DNA of 64,000 nucleotides from Microplitis mediator (GCF_029852145.1 NC_079973.1:19300422-19364421), one strand, 5' to 3'; positions 50,998-62,660 are shown, counted from the stretch's first letter. Notes: generated from the sequence alone by a model not told the origin. Translations and numbers: made by a program.

Positions 50998-51189
50998 TTA
51001 TTTTCTTCTAGTAGATTTATAATTTCTTATTATATCATCATATAGAATACTTAAATTATTGGTGTCCGTTCTTTTATTCACAGTATCATTTATTTTGATA
51101 AAAATCATTTCACTAACATTACGTTTCCACCAATTAATTTCCTTGTCTAAAATTTCTACGTTACCAAACTCAAAATTATTATTAGTTAT
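50998..51189 (-). pseudogene. C-terminal fragment of Penelope-like protein
   Basis: Sixty-three codons open to a TAA at 51000-50998. Readable pieces are NVEILDKEINWWKRNVSEMI, FIKIN and LSILYDDIIRNYK. The pattern I-L-D-x-E, then a basic K-R, then S-E-M-I-F-I, then a late I-Y-D-like segment is typical of the end of Penelope-family proteins. It has no start and no upstream domain. Assignment is from family memory rather than a search. Confidence 0.5.
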
Positions 51190-51418
51190 CAGATATTTTC
51201 GGCTGAGTTTTTTTCGGAAGCAAAATCTCTAAATACACACTACGGACTGTACATTGATGCACTACTGTCTAATCTTGCGAAGTATGCTTTAATTTTTTGA
51301 TAATATTCGTTTTTAAGAGAAAAACTCGACCAATAAAGTTTCCATTTACTGCACAAGTGCAACAAAGATAGTACTGTTCGTGGACTTAAGTGCAATAGAG
51401 AAAAAAGTGCAAACTCCT
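51190..51418. mobile_element. 229-bp insertion element, copy 2
   Basis: Starts CAGATATTTTCGGCTGAG right after TTAT, and matches 38541-38769 throughout (shared GTACATTGATGCACTACTGT versus GCACATTGATGCACTACTGT, and TTACTGCACAAGTGCAAC). The right flank is TTTT rather than TTAT. It abuts the Penelope remnant. Confidence 0.7.
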
Positions 51419-52030
51419 CTTTTGAAAATGTCTTCCCAATCACTTCCAAGCACATAATTTTTTTATACTAGATTTTAAAAAAAATGAAATAATTTAAAAT
51501 AAATTAATTACATCTCATAAATCGCTATATATTTGATTAATAAACTCTTATAAAAGAATAAGTAACCTTCCAACCTCAAAATGAATGAATTGATGCATAG
51601 ATGAGTGAATCATCGTCAACTAATGCCCATTAAAATCTAGCATATGTGTCAGCGATTTATGTAACACAAAGTTAAGTGTCAAGAAAATGAATAAAAATAG
51701 TAATAATAAAGTTGATAACTGTTTTAAATTTATTGACTGGTTGATGCACATAATAAGAGCATCAGCGACATTGATTCAAATCATCCATACATCTATCGCT
51801 CTTCAACATATATACAAATAAAGTATTTTCAGACATACCTTGTATGTGTTTGTATGATAAACGGTGAAGATACAGAAGCAAATGGATTTAATATCGCATT
51901 GTATATAAAACGGAGCTACATAAGATCAGACAAAGTGTGTAAAGTCTCAACCGGATTTGTTTGTATTCGAATATGTGTTGCGGCTGCGCTCCCCACTATT
52001 ATTTATTTCAACCAACGCTGAGCTTCTCTC
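51419..52030. other. distal upstream region of sloppy paired
   Basis: Unique sequence, AT-rich at first and then balanced from about 51840. A second TATA-like TATATAAAACGG at 51903-51914 could mark an alternative start. No repeat was recognised, in contrast to the rest of the desert. Confidence 0.45.
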
Positions 52031-52068
52031 TGTTTGCGTTGTTTGCTGTCAAACATTGGGCACAAACA
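52031..52068 (+). promoter_or_regulatory. cluster of forkhead-type binding words
   Basis: Four 7-mers of the TRTTTRY type or one base from it lie within 38 bases: TGTTTGC at 52031 and 52040, and TGTTTGA and TGTTTGT on the opposite strand at 52049-52055 and 52062-52068. They sit about 105-140 bases upstream of the TATA box of a forkhead gene, so auto- or cross-regulation is plausible. Binding is inferred only. Confidence 0.35.
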
Positions 52069-52107
52069 TAATACCGAGTGGGGATCTAACTTGACAACAA
52101 TCCACTG

Positions 52108-52179
52108 CCATTGGTTGAGTATCAAAGTACGGGCGCGTCTTATAGAAAATTTAGGCGGGGCTTAACTTGGTTATATAAG
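52108..52179 (+). promoter_or_regulatory. core promoter of sloppy paired: reverse CCAAT, GC box, TATA
   Basis: Reverse CCAAT (CCATTGG, 52108-52114), a GC box (GGCGGGGC, 52154-52161) and a TATA box (TATATAAG, 52172-52179) occur in classical order. Transcription would start near 52203-52210, giving an unspliced 5' UTR of about 240 bases before the ATG at 52445. Confidence 0.6.
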
Positions 52180-52444
52180 GGTCTGAGAGGGTGGGAAACC
52201 GACAGAACCGAGAGATCACTCGAGCAGCACAGTTCGACACTAGTTCAGTTCAGTTTATCACGGATTCACAGTGAAGGGATTTTGTTCTCTTGAAAAATAA
52301 TCATCATTTTTAACAAACTATAACTTGTATTAATAAATCAAGTTTGTGTGGTGATCAGTTGAAGTGATAAATAAAAGTGTTTTTATTTATTTTTTATTTC
52401 ATTATTGGATAAACTGTTTGTTAATTTTATATTAGTGACTTAAA

Positions 52445-53710
52445 ATGGTTAATATGGAAGGTTCAAGTGAGCAACACACTGTTACGGCATCTCCGCCACC
52501 AGTGCGCACAGCATTAAAAACGAACTTTAGTATTCGGAGCATCTTACCAGAAGCATGCTCTGGTACGCAATCCTCAACACCCGTGACAAGTGAATCTATT
52601 TCGGTATCAGATGTATCTCATGTTGACGACAGTGGTGATGAATCAAGTGATTTGGATGTTACTGGCGACGGTGCTGAAACACCGCCGTTAGATTGTTCAA
52701 GAAACGCATCATCATCATCTGATAGTCCATCCAGTCAACAAAATTCAAATAACGATGAGAGTAAGAAAAAAACTGAAAAACCGCCATACAGTTACAATGC
52801 TCTCATCATGATGGCCATTCGTCAAAGTCCAGAAAAACGTTTGACATTAAATGGTATCTATGAGTACATCATGCGAAATTTTCCGTATTATGAAAATAAT
52901 AAGCAAGGATGGCAAAATTCAATTCGTCATAATTTATCATTGAACAAGTGCTTCGTAAAAGTACCACGTCATTACGATGACCCTGGTAAAGGCAACTACT
53001 GGATGTTAGATGCAAGTTCTGAAGATGTATTTATTGGTGGAAGTACTGGAAAATTACGAAGAAGAACAACAGCAGCATCAAGATCGAGATTAGCTGCATT
53101 TAAACGTAATGTTCTTATGAGTACAATTTATCCAACTCCATATGCTCCGCATGCGTGGCCAGGATCTATCTATACATTACCGTACTTACATCGTGCGGCG
53201 GGATATCCACCGGCAACTGGTCCATACGGAACTCCAGCTGGTTATCCAGCAAGTTTGTTACCTGGTGCTGCAAATGCTGGCATGCCTTGTAAGCCACATG
53301 CACTTCCAGCATCAGCAGCACCTTCTGCTCATGGAGGATTTTCCATGGAAAGGCTGCTCCAATCTGCCCCAGTTGGTTATTCAAACGGTATACCAGCACC
53401 TACTGGTGTACCAACGCCAACAAATCCTTACGATTTCTATGCGACACTGAGGCATTTGGCTGTACAGCAACAGCAGCAGCAACATCATCAAGCTGTTTTC
53501 GGACAGCCACGGTACCACTTGGGACAGCATATTCCGAGTCAACCAACATCGACGACGGCATCTCCAGGTAGCAGTCCCGAGCCAATGTCACCACATTCAC
53601 CACCAGTATCTCTTTGCAACTCCGTCGGACAACAGACACGACAACTTCAACCAAATTCCCCCCAATTATTACTTAAGCCTATAACTGTTCTTACCGGTCG
53701 ACAAAGTTGA
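52445..53710 (+). CDS. slp: forkhead transcription factor, sloppy paired / FoxG type
   Basis: Intronless frame of 421 residues. The forkhead domain covers about residues 111-210. EKPPYSYNALIMMAIRQSPE opens it, GWQNSIRHNLSLNKCF forms the recognition helix, and DVFIGGSTGKLRRRTTA closes it; that closing signature separates FoxG/Slp from other forkhead classes. An N-terminal FSIRSIL (28-34) is an engrailed-homology-1 motif that recruits Groucho, and FSMERLL (299-305) is a second eh1-like match. An acidic Ser/Asp stretch (51-80) and a six-glutamine run (341-346) are low complexity. Slp proteins are nuclear pair-rule/segment-polarity and head/neural repressors. ATG 52445 is first in frame; ATG 52454 is an alternative. 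The 30-kb gene-free flank suits a developmentally controlled gene. Whether it is the slp1 or slp2 counterpart cannot be told. Confidence 0.95.
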   Translation: MVNMEGSSEQHTVTASPPPVRTALKTNFSIRSILPEACSGTQSSTPVTSESISVSDVSHVDDSGDESSDLDVTGDGAETPPLDCSRNASSSSDSPSSQQNSNNDESKKKTEKPPYSYNALIMMAIRQSPEKRLTLNGIYEYIMRNFPYYENNKQGWQNSIRHNLSLNKCFVKVPRHYDDPGKGNYWMLDASSEDVFIGGSTGKLRRRTTAASRSRLAAFKRNVLMSTIYPTPYAPHAWPGSIYTLPYLHRAAGYPPATGPYGTPAGYPASLLPGAANAGMPCKPHALPASAAPSAHGGFSMERLLQSAPVGYSNGIPAPTGVPTPTNPYDFYATLRHLAVQQQQQQHHQAVFGQPRYHLGQHIPSQPTSTTASPGSSPEPMSPHSPPVSLCNSVGQQTRQLQPNSPQLLLKPITVLTGRQS

Positions 53711-54249
53711 ATTTATTAGATTCATTTATTATTTTAATTATTAATTTTTTTTTTTATTCAATTCACGTAAATTATGTTATTTAAAATAAAAAAAATTAAA
53801 TTCAAAAGTGATTATTGACTGGATTTTTCTTTTAACAAAAGTGATATAATTTTATATAAATTTGAACAAGTAGATTTTTTTGTTTTTATTAATTATTGAT
53901 GAGTTTGATAATGAGTTGCAATTACCAAATTTGAGGCTATGAGTCTCATGAGTGATGATATTAAAAAGTAAGAATATAACTTATATATATTATATATATA
54001 TATATACAAATATATATTATATATATACACATATATATATATATAAAATTGTACATAGGAATTATAATTATGTATATATTATATGTATTGATAAACTTAT
54101 GCACCAATAAATGTATGAAGTTTATCATCAAACTCTCGTTATGTACGATGTGTATTTGTACTGCAATTGATTTTGTTAATAGAGCGCTGAGATGTAAATA
54201 ATTATATAGAGCGAGGAGAGAGAGAATAAATAGATAATTAATTTTATTA
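53711..54249 (+). other. 3' UTR of sloppy paired
   Basis: AT-rich, with TA-rich runs at 53980-54045. AATAAA signals occur at 54105-54110 and 54225-54230, preceded by a GAGAGAGAG patch. The transcript probably ends near 54250, possibly later at another AATAAA near 54331. Confidence 0.5.
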
Positions 54250-55792
54250 TTGATATCTCAATATCAAAATTTTTTCTTGTATATAAATGAAGCAATGAGA
54301 GGGTGACAGATATTGTCTGTATAAATGTGAAAATAAATGTTCAAAATTTCATTTTATATAAATTATTTGTTTTATTATTTTTAAGATCATCAATTACCTA
54401 AACCCTTTAGATTATTTCTTTAAATTTAATTTTTTGCTTAATTACCTAAAATAAGTTATTCATAATTTTTATAGCTTAGTGTAATAATATTTTTTTCAGG
54501 TAGACAATAGTCTCATTTTTTTTATTACTCGTTGTTTTCATAAAGTTTTTAAACTTTTTAATTGTTTCGTCATTATCGTCAAAAATCAATTAGCCAGCGG
54601 TTCTTTCGTTTCGATGTAATTAAGAATAAAAGAATGTCAATGTCAAAGTAAGTACCCAAAATATTGAAAATGATAATACAGTATATTTTAGAATACAGTA
54701 ACAGTAGCTTGAATAATATTATTGAAATAGAGAGACGGTATAAACAATATTTCCAAGATAACTTTCTTGTTGTGTATGCAGGTAAACTGTTTATTGCTCT
54801 ATCCCAAAAATGACCATAAACTAATATTGTGACCTTCAGAAAAATATTTCTGTTTGTATTTGAACCATGTTGTTGGGGTTCACCATCTTGTTGGGGGTTT
54901 AATGTCTTCGGCCAAAATTTGGCCTTCAAGTGTCTCTTCATTTTTAAATTTCTCCGAGTAGTAATATGAAGATAAATTGATGGTTTATTGCTATTCGTTA
55001 GAAAAACCAAAAAAAAAAAAAGCTAAGATTTTTGAAATTTTTTTTTTTAAGTTGAAAATAAATCGAGCTGATGTTTACTATGTAGCATTTTTAATAATTC
55101 AGATTGTGCATACATTCTTTCTTTGTAATTGATCAGCCTATGACGTTTGAGCACAGAACTGAGTGAAAATATGTATTATATATTGATTGAACGTTATGAA
55201 CTATTAAACTCAATCTCTTTACATTTACCGTAGATAATGTTCATCGACTGGTGTTCTAATGTCACGATACATTAAAAAATATTACACTATTTGCATGCAT
55301 GCTTTAGCTGACATTTCATTGACACCTTACAACTTACATTTATTTATATCACATGTAATATCATACACGTACTAAAAACTATTAACACACTTTTTTTTAA
55401 GTTCAGAACATTCATAGTTATTCTATAAGTATCAAAATATATATCCAGTAACTTTTTATTTAAATTTTTTTAGTAAAATATTGAGATTTGATCCGATTAA
55501 AAAAATAAAAATATCTAGTGTATAAATGACAAATATTATTATCAATTTATTGAAATGAATAATCCATAAGCTCTATATATAAAATATAATCAAATTTATT
55601 CATCTGAATAAAAATATTTAATACGAAGAGTCTTGATATTATTAATGAAAATCAATAAAAAATGAAGAGATTAAGGATGAATGACGTTTTCAAAAATATT
55701 TTAGATTTTATGATAATAGTTTATTTCTTATAATTTTTAAAAATACTCATAATATTTTGGTTTTATAAATTCTCATTATTCTAGGTTTTTTT
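54250..55792. other. intergenic AT-rich sequence downstream of sloppy paired
   Basis: No supported gene. A 143-codon minus-strand frame (55010-54579) has low-complexity composition and no recognisable family, so it is taken as chance. No complete repeat was seen. Confidence 0.45.
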
Positions 55793-56430
55793 TTAACTTC
55801 CCGTTAAAATAATTGAAAGTTTAAAAAAAAAAGGAAAGACAGGTTGCAGTCCGATTTTCGAAAACCGAGTTTTGAACAGATCTCAAAGTTTTGAGGTCTT
55901 AGGAAGCTATAGTCAGACTATTTTCAAGATAATGCCCGAGTGTATGTATGTATGTATGTATGTAATTAATTTATAACTTTTGAACGGATGAATCGATTTG
56001 GATTTTTGATGCGATATTCAAAGCGGCTCGACAATTCCTAGATTCTGTAAAAAATTTAACTCGATCGGTACAGTGCGTTTCGAGGTATCCCAAAAATTTT
56101 TTTTTTCGAAAAGGTTTTTTTTGAATAACTAAACATTCTTTTTTCTAAACAACGTTTTTTCTAATAAATTCGAAATTACTGAACCGATTGAATCCAAAAT
56201 TTTTTTCGACGTGAGAAGCTGGAAATTGCGTCGAACGTCGCATTAAACACCAAAATCGTTTAATGAGATCAAAAGATATCGACGATGAAAAATTTAAAAA
56301 ATAACAATTTATCTCATTTTTTAGTAATTTTTTGAATTTTCGTAACTTGAGACAGAACATAACTTTTTTTGAGCTTGAAGAAGTTGTAGGTTTGGCTCGC
56401 ACGGTCAATCGTTTTCCACGTTTTTTTTTT
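55793..56430. repeat. AACTTCCCGT-family repeat
   Basis: Starts TTAACTTCCCGTTAAAATAA, continues with CCGATTTTCGAAAACCGAGT and a (TGTA)5 microsatellite at 55939-55961, and ends near GGTCAATCGTTTTCC. Same family as 31430-32910 and, inverted, 62665-63455. It has no transposase frame. Confidence 0.7.
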
Positions 56431-58655
56431 TTTCAGATAATTTTAATAGAGAAATTGTAATTGAAATAATTTATTACACTGGAAAAATGGTTAAAAAAAT
56501 TATTCAGTGTTTTATTTATGACGCTCTTGCGGACTCGTTGCTATTAAAAAATTATTTGATACATACTCGGCAAGTTTAAATACGTTTAATAACAATATCA
56601 AGTCTACCCTAGAACCAAAATATAATTTTTAAATGAATAAATATCACAAATGACTGTCTTAAAAAGCAAAATTTTTTTATCGTACAAAAAAATTAAAATT
56701 ACTTTGCTCGAGTGTAAAATTGAGTTAAAATTATTGTCTACATAAATTTCCATTTGGAAATTTTTCCAGTGTATTAAAAATAATAACAATTTTTCAATGT
56801 AGTCCACTTAGAAAATGAAATAGCATTGAAGATAATAAAATAATATACACAATAATAATGATCAACGTATATCAATATATCTATATAGATGTATATTTAT
56901 TTGTATAAATTAGCTACATGTAATGGCACATAAGTTAACACGAAGTAATACGCGTGCACATATCCAGATGAGTTTACAGGGCGCGTACACGGTGCGGGCG
57001 ACAGTATATTGGTATGATACATTGAGACAATGAGGCGTAAATAAGATAATGGTCCACGCTCGCGTCCACATCGTGGACTTTAAGCGCGTTTGAAGGGCCC
57101 GTACTCGCCTGCTGTGCTCTTGTTCTGTACATATTATCTAGCCAGTGTTATGTAGCCTATATATCACACAGTAGATCATCACAGCATAGTAGTGCGACTC
57201 AAATGAAAGTACATATATTTACTTTACACTCCATACACACACATACATATATACGATAATACGTAAGGAGAGAAAGAGTTGGTAAGTGAATGAGTATATT
57301 CGCGGAGAGGCAGAGTAGAGGGACCGGTTCAAATCAGCAGATGGGATTGTGACCCGCGCAGCCTACCCACTGGTAGACGTGCTTCGCATCCTTATATACC
57401 TCTTGACTATATATTTATATATATATATATATACGTATACACATAAATTATTGTAAATATGTATGTGTATGTTGAACTATGTAGACTGGCCTGTACCACT
57501 CTCTTATTAAGGTAATTTTGTATGGTCTACTCGATCATCCAGTATATATGTACATATATATACATATATGTTGTCTCGAGCCTTATATATATGTGAGCCA
57601 CCCGAGGCACCAACGACGTTGAGTAGAAGATTTAGGGTTTAATTCAGGAGTTACACAAATTATATATACACTAATGCAGTAATGTTTAGTTTGTCTAATG
57701 TATTTCATGTTAAGTATACATACATATATATATATATATACATATATATTATAAATGGGTGACTCGTCAACAAGACGCGCGTGGGTTCTTGCGAATTGAA
57801 CTTTGGATCATCAAATTCAGATGCTACTTAATATGATGATGATGATTCATATTTAGCGAATTTTTTTTTTGTATGTGTTTATGTTATTTATTTACAAATC
57901 AACAAGACAAAATAGTATTTGACATAAATATTTAAGGTGGAATTTAAAAGTTGAAAAGTGTTTAAACAGAAAAAACGTTTAATTGTTTGATTACAGTCTA
58001 TATATTATAATAATAATACTATGAACGGTTTAGTATAATGTATAAAAGAGTTAGTGAGAATGTAGTAAATGATCTTGTAAACAGATTGTGAGAGAGTTTA
58101 GACGAGTGTGGCGGCGTTTTATGGTGGGATGAATAACGTAATGTAGGAACGGAGAATAAGTTGCATAGCGTCACGTAGTGTACATCAGCTTGAGGGGACA
58201 GTAAACACTTGCGTGGCCAATTGCGCCAAGTGGCGAGTGGTCTCTGTGCTGTGTCGCGCACGACAGCTTCAATGCGTAGGTATTTACCCATTGCTTTTGC
58301 GCGGTGCCGTCTTATCCATCACGAGCAATCGCATTTGCTTCATGCTAACCGTATAACGCTTTTGTAATCAACCTATATACATACATGCATACATATATTT
58401 ATTAACGTGACGTTTTTATTTAGTTTATTATTTATTAGTAAACAACAAAATTAAAATATCGTCCACGATACACATTTTTATTGTTCAATTCTATTTTTGA
58501 AGATATCATTAAATTTTTTAAAAACAACTTTTATGATTCATATTATAAAATTAATTATATGACAATAAATTAATTTTATATTGCTTACATATTTATATAC
58601 AGATAATGATTTTTTTTTTTTATTTATTAAATCATTTTTTTTTAAAGCTTATCAT
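56431..58655. other. intergenic, with a GC-richer unique block
   Basis: 56930-57620 and 58020-58340 have raised GC and CG content, separated by TA-rich runs at 57415-57435 and 57722-57750. A 90-codon minus frame (58291-58019) has no recognisable family. These blocks are candidate downstream regulatory DNA. Confidence 0.4.
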
Positions 58656-58659
58656 TTTG

Positions 58660-59178
58660 GAGAGGAGGAGGGGGGGGGGGGGGGGTAGTTAAAGAAATAC
58701 TAAGTTTTCGAAAACTCAAATACGCTATCTTTTTTTTTTGGATATTTAAAGTAAATAGAAAAAACTTTCAGTTGCCGTTAAAAGAAAATTTTATTTTAGG
58801 GCGCAAAATGGGGCACCCCCTAAAAAAAGTGAAAAAAAAAAAAACGATTTCTGGATATTAAATAACCTTGATTAAATTAAATTTTTTTGTAAGCAATTAA
58901 CATAATTACATTTTACATAATTATTGGATAGAAAGGAAGAAAAAAAAAATTTTTAATAGTTTTTATCATAAAACCAAAGTCATTAACATTTTCGGACTGA
59001 CATTCGATTTTAAAAAAAAGTTTTCAAAAAAAATTCAAAATAATGCTCAACCGTATTTACAAAAGAGATTTTCAAATTTTTGAAAAACATTTAAAAAAAA
59101 ATATTTTTTTTTATAAAATTTTGGGGGTACCTCGTTTTGCCCGCCCTACCCCGTTTTATCCCCTCCCCCGTCCCCTAT
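58660..59178. mobile_element. GGGGCAAAA element, copy 2
   Basis: Starts with GGAGAGGAGG and a G-run, and ends GGGGGTACCTCGTTTTGCCC plus CCCCTATA. It shares the core ACTAAGTTTTCGAAAACTCA and a GGGGCACCCCCTAAAAAAAG block with 47582-48106. Confidence 0.75.
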
Positions 59179-60386
59179 ATATGTATATATATATATTTTT
59201 TTTTTTTCGATTTTTGTCTACGTTTATATTTTGACACATCGCCATCTTGAACGGTCGCTATATAATATTTACTATGGGGGCAAGTCATAAAACTTATGTA
59301 CAGGGATATTTCAATGATGCTATATGTATATATTTGTTCACACATATGTATACATGAAGAGATATATAGAGATGTAAACGTGAATGCATGAAATGATCGT
59401 CAGTTGGGATGTTGGAGCAACGTCAATAGATTTTAGTGACGGTGTGTTACATTATTATTTTCACTTGGGGTGTGTGCTGGTTACCAGCTACCAGCTACTG
59501 AGATATACAATATGGAGGGGAGAAAAAAGATCCCCGTCTGCTAGATTTTTATTTCAATGACGTGACGAACAAGGGGAGAGAGAGCTCCAGAGTGTAGTTT
59601 AGTGCACTAGTATACAGAAGTGTATCGTAGTGGATGTAGCTTTAGCTTTGGCTTTCCTTATTCATCAGCAAAAAGGATTCGAAGGGCGGAGGGGGAGCCA
59701 GATTGTGTTGATGGCCTATAGGGTGACTGTTTTTCTCTGAGTCGTTCTTTGATGATAGTGATGGTGGTTGCTTTGTGGTTAATAGACACACAAAATGCTT
59801 CAGCCTTCTCATTTCTTGCCCTCAGATTCAAACATTTTTTTTTTTTTTTCGCATCAGTCCAGTTATATTTCTTGCTTTTAATCACCATAGATTAATCGAT
59901 ATAAAAATAATAATAAATACACATATATCTATACACATATGTAATTAAATGGTTAGATATGTTATCTTTTATTGATGATATATCTTGTCTAATATTAAAC
60001 GACTAGAGATCCCCTGTGGATAAAACATTAAACACCTACGTGCAATCCCGAATCAACGCTTGAGTTAATCCACGAGCGTTATCTTTCAGCTGCACGACAA
60101 ACCGATTAAGCTAACCAGTGTTACTACATATACATTAATATATATACAGATATATAAATATAATTGTGGTAAACTTAAACCCTAGACTGTTCTATTGAAT
60201 CTAGGGGCTTCCGGTCTTCACTGCAACTGGTCTGGAAAAAACCAGGTTAGTAAAATTTATTGGCTCGTGTGTCTTTATTTATTTCAAGGCAATTTCATCA
60301 TCATCGTCATCATATATTTATAATCGTTAAATATTATTAGTGTTCCAAAGTCATAATCATTGAAATAATTTTTTTTTTAAATTACA
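59179..60386. other. intergenic unique sequence
   Basis: Moderate GC at 59400-59720 and 60000-60120, otherwise AT-rich with TA runs. No gene or repeat recognised. Confidence 0.45.
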
Positions 60387-60587
60387 TACACACAAAAAAA
60401 GGATTTTTTGGCGCGAAAAATTTTTACTTTCCCCAGGAAAATTTTTGCTTATCTTAAGAAATTTTTCGCATTATGAATTGAAAACGAAAATTTTCTTGGG
60501 GCGAGACAAAATTTTCTTGAGCCAAGAAAAAAATTTTTGAAACGAGAAAAATTTTCTTGCGCCAAGAAATCTTTTTTTTCTGCGTAC
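60387..60587. mobile_element. short MITE with AAAATTTTCTTG units
   Basis: Ends ACACACAAAAAAAGGATTTT and CTTTTTTTTCTGCGT, with an interior of AAAATTTTCTTGGGGCGAG and GCCAAGAAAT words in both orientations. Related in style to 8659-8864. Confidence 0.65.
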
Positions 60588-60849
60588 AATCATTTAATTT
60601 TTTTAAATTTTCACGATGAGATTAAATTAAATTATAAAATTGAAGTAGATATAAAAATATAAAGGACTATATAACTGTCAACTTATATGTAATTTCAAGG
60701 GTAGTCGCTTGTTATCCTGCTAATCAGACAATACAAAACAGTTAAGTAGAGTTCCCATGGATGCGTTGATGATTAACAACAAGAGATGGGAGTAACATCA
60801 CATGATATAAAAGAAGACCCGTATCTCCGCGTCGCACAAAAGTGTTAAA

Positions 60850-60982
60850 CGAATGAATGAATGAATAAATAAATGAATGAATAAATGAATGAATGAATGA
60901 ACGAACGAACGAATGAATGAATGAGTTAGCAAGTGAGTGAGTAAGTGAGTGCTTTTTTATGTGAGTAAGTGAGTGAGTGAGG
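60850..60982. repeat. (GAAT)n / (GAGT)n microsatellite
   Basis: About 130 bases of imperfect GAAT units with AAAT and GAAC variants, passing into GAGT/GTAA units. Confidence 0.9.
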
Positions 60983-61235
60983 GGTAGAGAAAATAACTGA
61001 GAGTGAGAAACAAATATAGTCGCGACATGAGAATGTAAGCACCACGGCCATCAACAGCATACTGTACACGATAATAATAAATAGTAGTGTATGTGCTACA
61101 CGATTTAGTTGTGAATGGATTCTTAAATGGTGGTGACCGGAAATGTATCACCGTCAAAGCAAATACAGTAGTTAACGATCAACATCGTTATAATCCTCAT
61201 CATCGAGATCTAAAGTCGCTTAGTACGTGCCCATT

Positions 61236-61506
61236 ATATAGAAGAGGTGGGGGGGAGCAAACGGGGAACTTAAGGAAATACTATTTTCGAGAACTCAAAT
61301 ACACTCAATCTTTTTTTTTTAATTATACTAAAAGTAGATAGAAAAAATTTTCAGTTGCCGTTAAAAAAAAAAATCCATTTTTGCGGGCAAAATGGGGTAC
61401 CTCCTTAGAAAAGTGAAAAAAAAATTTCTGGGTAGCAAATAAATTTGATTAAATTAAATTTTTTTATAAATTTTTCGGGTACTCCGTTTTGCCCCCCGTC
61501 CCCTAT
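61236..61506. mobile_element. GGGGCAAAA element, copy 3 (shortened)
   Basis: Starts TATAGAAGAGGTGGGGGGGA and ends GTACTCCGTTTTGCCCCCCG plus CCCCTATA. The core CTTAAGGAAATACTA and CAGTTGCCGTTAAAA is shared with the other copies, but about 250 bases of the right half are missing. Confidence 0.75.
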
Positions 61507-62395
61507 ATGCATAGACAGCATTTTAAATATCAGCGCTTAAGTAGTTTTTTTTATATCAAAATCTTGGCTCTATATCATTACAATTATCATCAGCAATATA
61601 GTCAGCTTGTTATTTTACTGTGACGTTACACACCAGAGAGCCATCAGAGTAAAGATGAAAGCTGTAGTGACTATAAAGCTACAACTCGTCGTCGCATCAT
61701 CATGATCTTGAATGGCTTCAATTAGTCTTGCTCTTGCTGTAGATAGACGGACGCAAGTAATTGTTTCTTGAGAAATTATAAAGTACGTTTATCAACACGC
61801 CGTAGTGATGATCATTTGTCTCACTATTTTAATCATGATAATAATACGTTCATTGACTTATTTTTATTCAATGTTATTACAACTATACTTTCTTTTATTA
61901 ATTTTTTCCTTTGAATTCAATCTTATTATAGTGATTTAATTATTTATATTTCATTCAGTAGATGTATCATGATGCAGATTAAGTAAAGTGATTCATGGGA
62001 TCATGAGTTGATAATTTGTCTTACAATTCATACGGTTTTGTAAATTAATATTAAGTATATGATCGTCTGTTTGATTGAATCGAGTATTCGAGGTATTTGA
62101 CTGCTTCCGTTAGTAATAAACTTTCTGACTCAACATTGACTAGAATCATTTCCTGTATGACGTTCCGTTTCAACTGTAGTACTCTATTTGATATATTAAT
62201 ATTGAAATATATTTTTGCACGGAGAAAATATTCTTGTTTGAAATGTTATTATGGTGTCATAGTAAAGCCGGACCATGTTGGCCACCTGCATAAATCCAAG
62301 TAAACATATTCAAAAATTACTATGGCCATATTGACGATAGTAAAATTCACAATGGTTACTGTAACTTGGATATAATCTTTGAAAATTTTACTATG
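61507..62395. other. intergenic unique sequence
   Basis: AT-rich with modest GC around 61620-61830. No gene or repeat recognised. 62216-62395 shows TACTATGGCCATATTGACG-type words that may be part of a MITE. Confidence 0.4.
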
Positions 62396-62660
62396 CACTG
62401 TAAAAAATTTTGGTGTAAAAATGGCCTCCGAGAGCTTTACACGGCCGTGTGGTGTAAGATGACGGTGTAAATTATCCATCCTTGTAATTTTAACACGGTG
62501 TAATTTACTTTTTTACACCATTCCGTGTTGTTAGTTCACTGTAAACAGAGCGGTAATAAAAATAGACTCATTTTAACACCGCGCAGTGTTGAAATGAAAT
62601 GACACCGGTGCAGGCGATGCAATTTGACGGTGTTAAAATACCGGTGTTTAATCGATGTAA
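62396..62660. repeat. GGTGTAAA/TTTACACC-rich repeat
   Basis: CACTGTAAAAAATTTTGGTG at the left, and many GGTGTAA, TTTTACACC and GGTGTTAAAA words in both orientations. Resembles the small patch at 7567-7722. Confidence 0.5.

Larger units (their letters stand above)
50540..51189 (-). mobile_element. Penelope-like retroelement, 3' remnant
   Basis: Minus-strand remnant made of an open C-terminal frame (51189-50998), about 400 bases of non-coding sequence and a hammerhead-like motif near its end (50593-50554). Penelope-like elements encode a reverse transcriptase plus GIY-YIG endonuclease and carry hammerhead motifs in their terminal repeats (established). The remnant stops exactly where the 229-bp element begins (51190); no reverse transcriptase core is found beyond it. 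Confidence 0.6.

Noticed and set aside
52142..53654. Frames on either strand overlapping the sloppy paired coding region
   Set aside because: Shadows of the forkhead frame. They are produced by its CAG/CAT-rich C-terminal half.
54579..55010. 143-codon minus-strand open frame downstream of sloppy paired
   Set aside because: Composition is what AT-rich DNA gives by chance. It has no recognisable domain, no promoter, and a Leu/Ile/Tyr-rich tail read through A/T runs.
58019..58291. 90-codon minus-strand frame with a start codon
   Set aside because: Located in a GC-richer unique block. No domain or splice context, and it ends in AT-rich low-complexity sequence.
60850..60982. CRISPR-like or tandem array
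   Set aside because: It is a plain tetranucleotide microsatellite without spacers, in a eukaryotic context.
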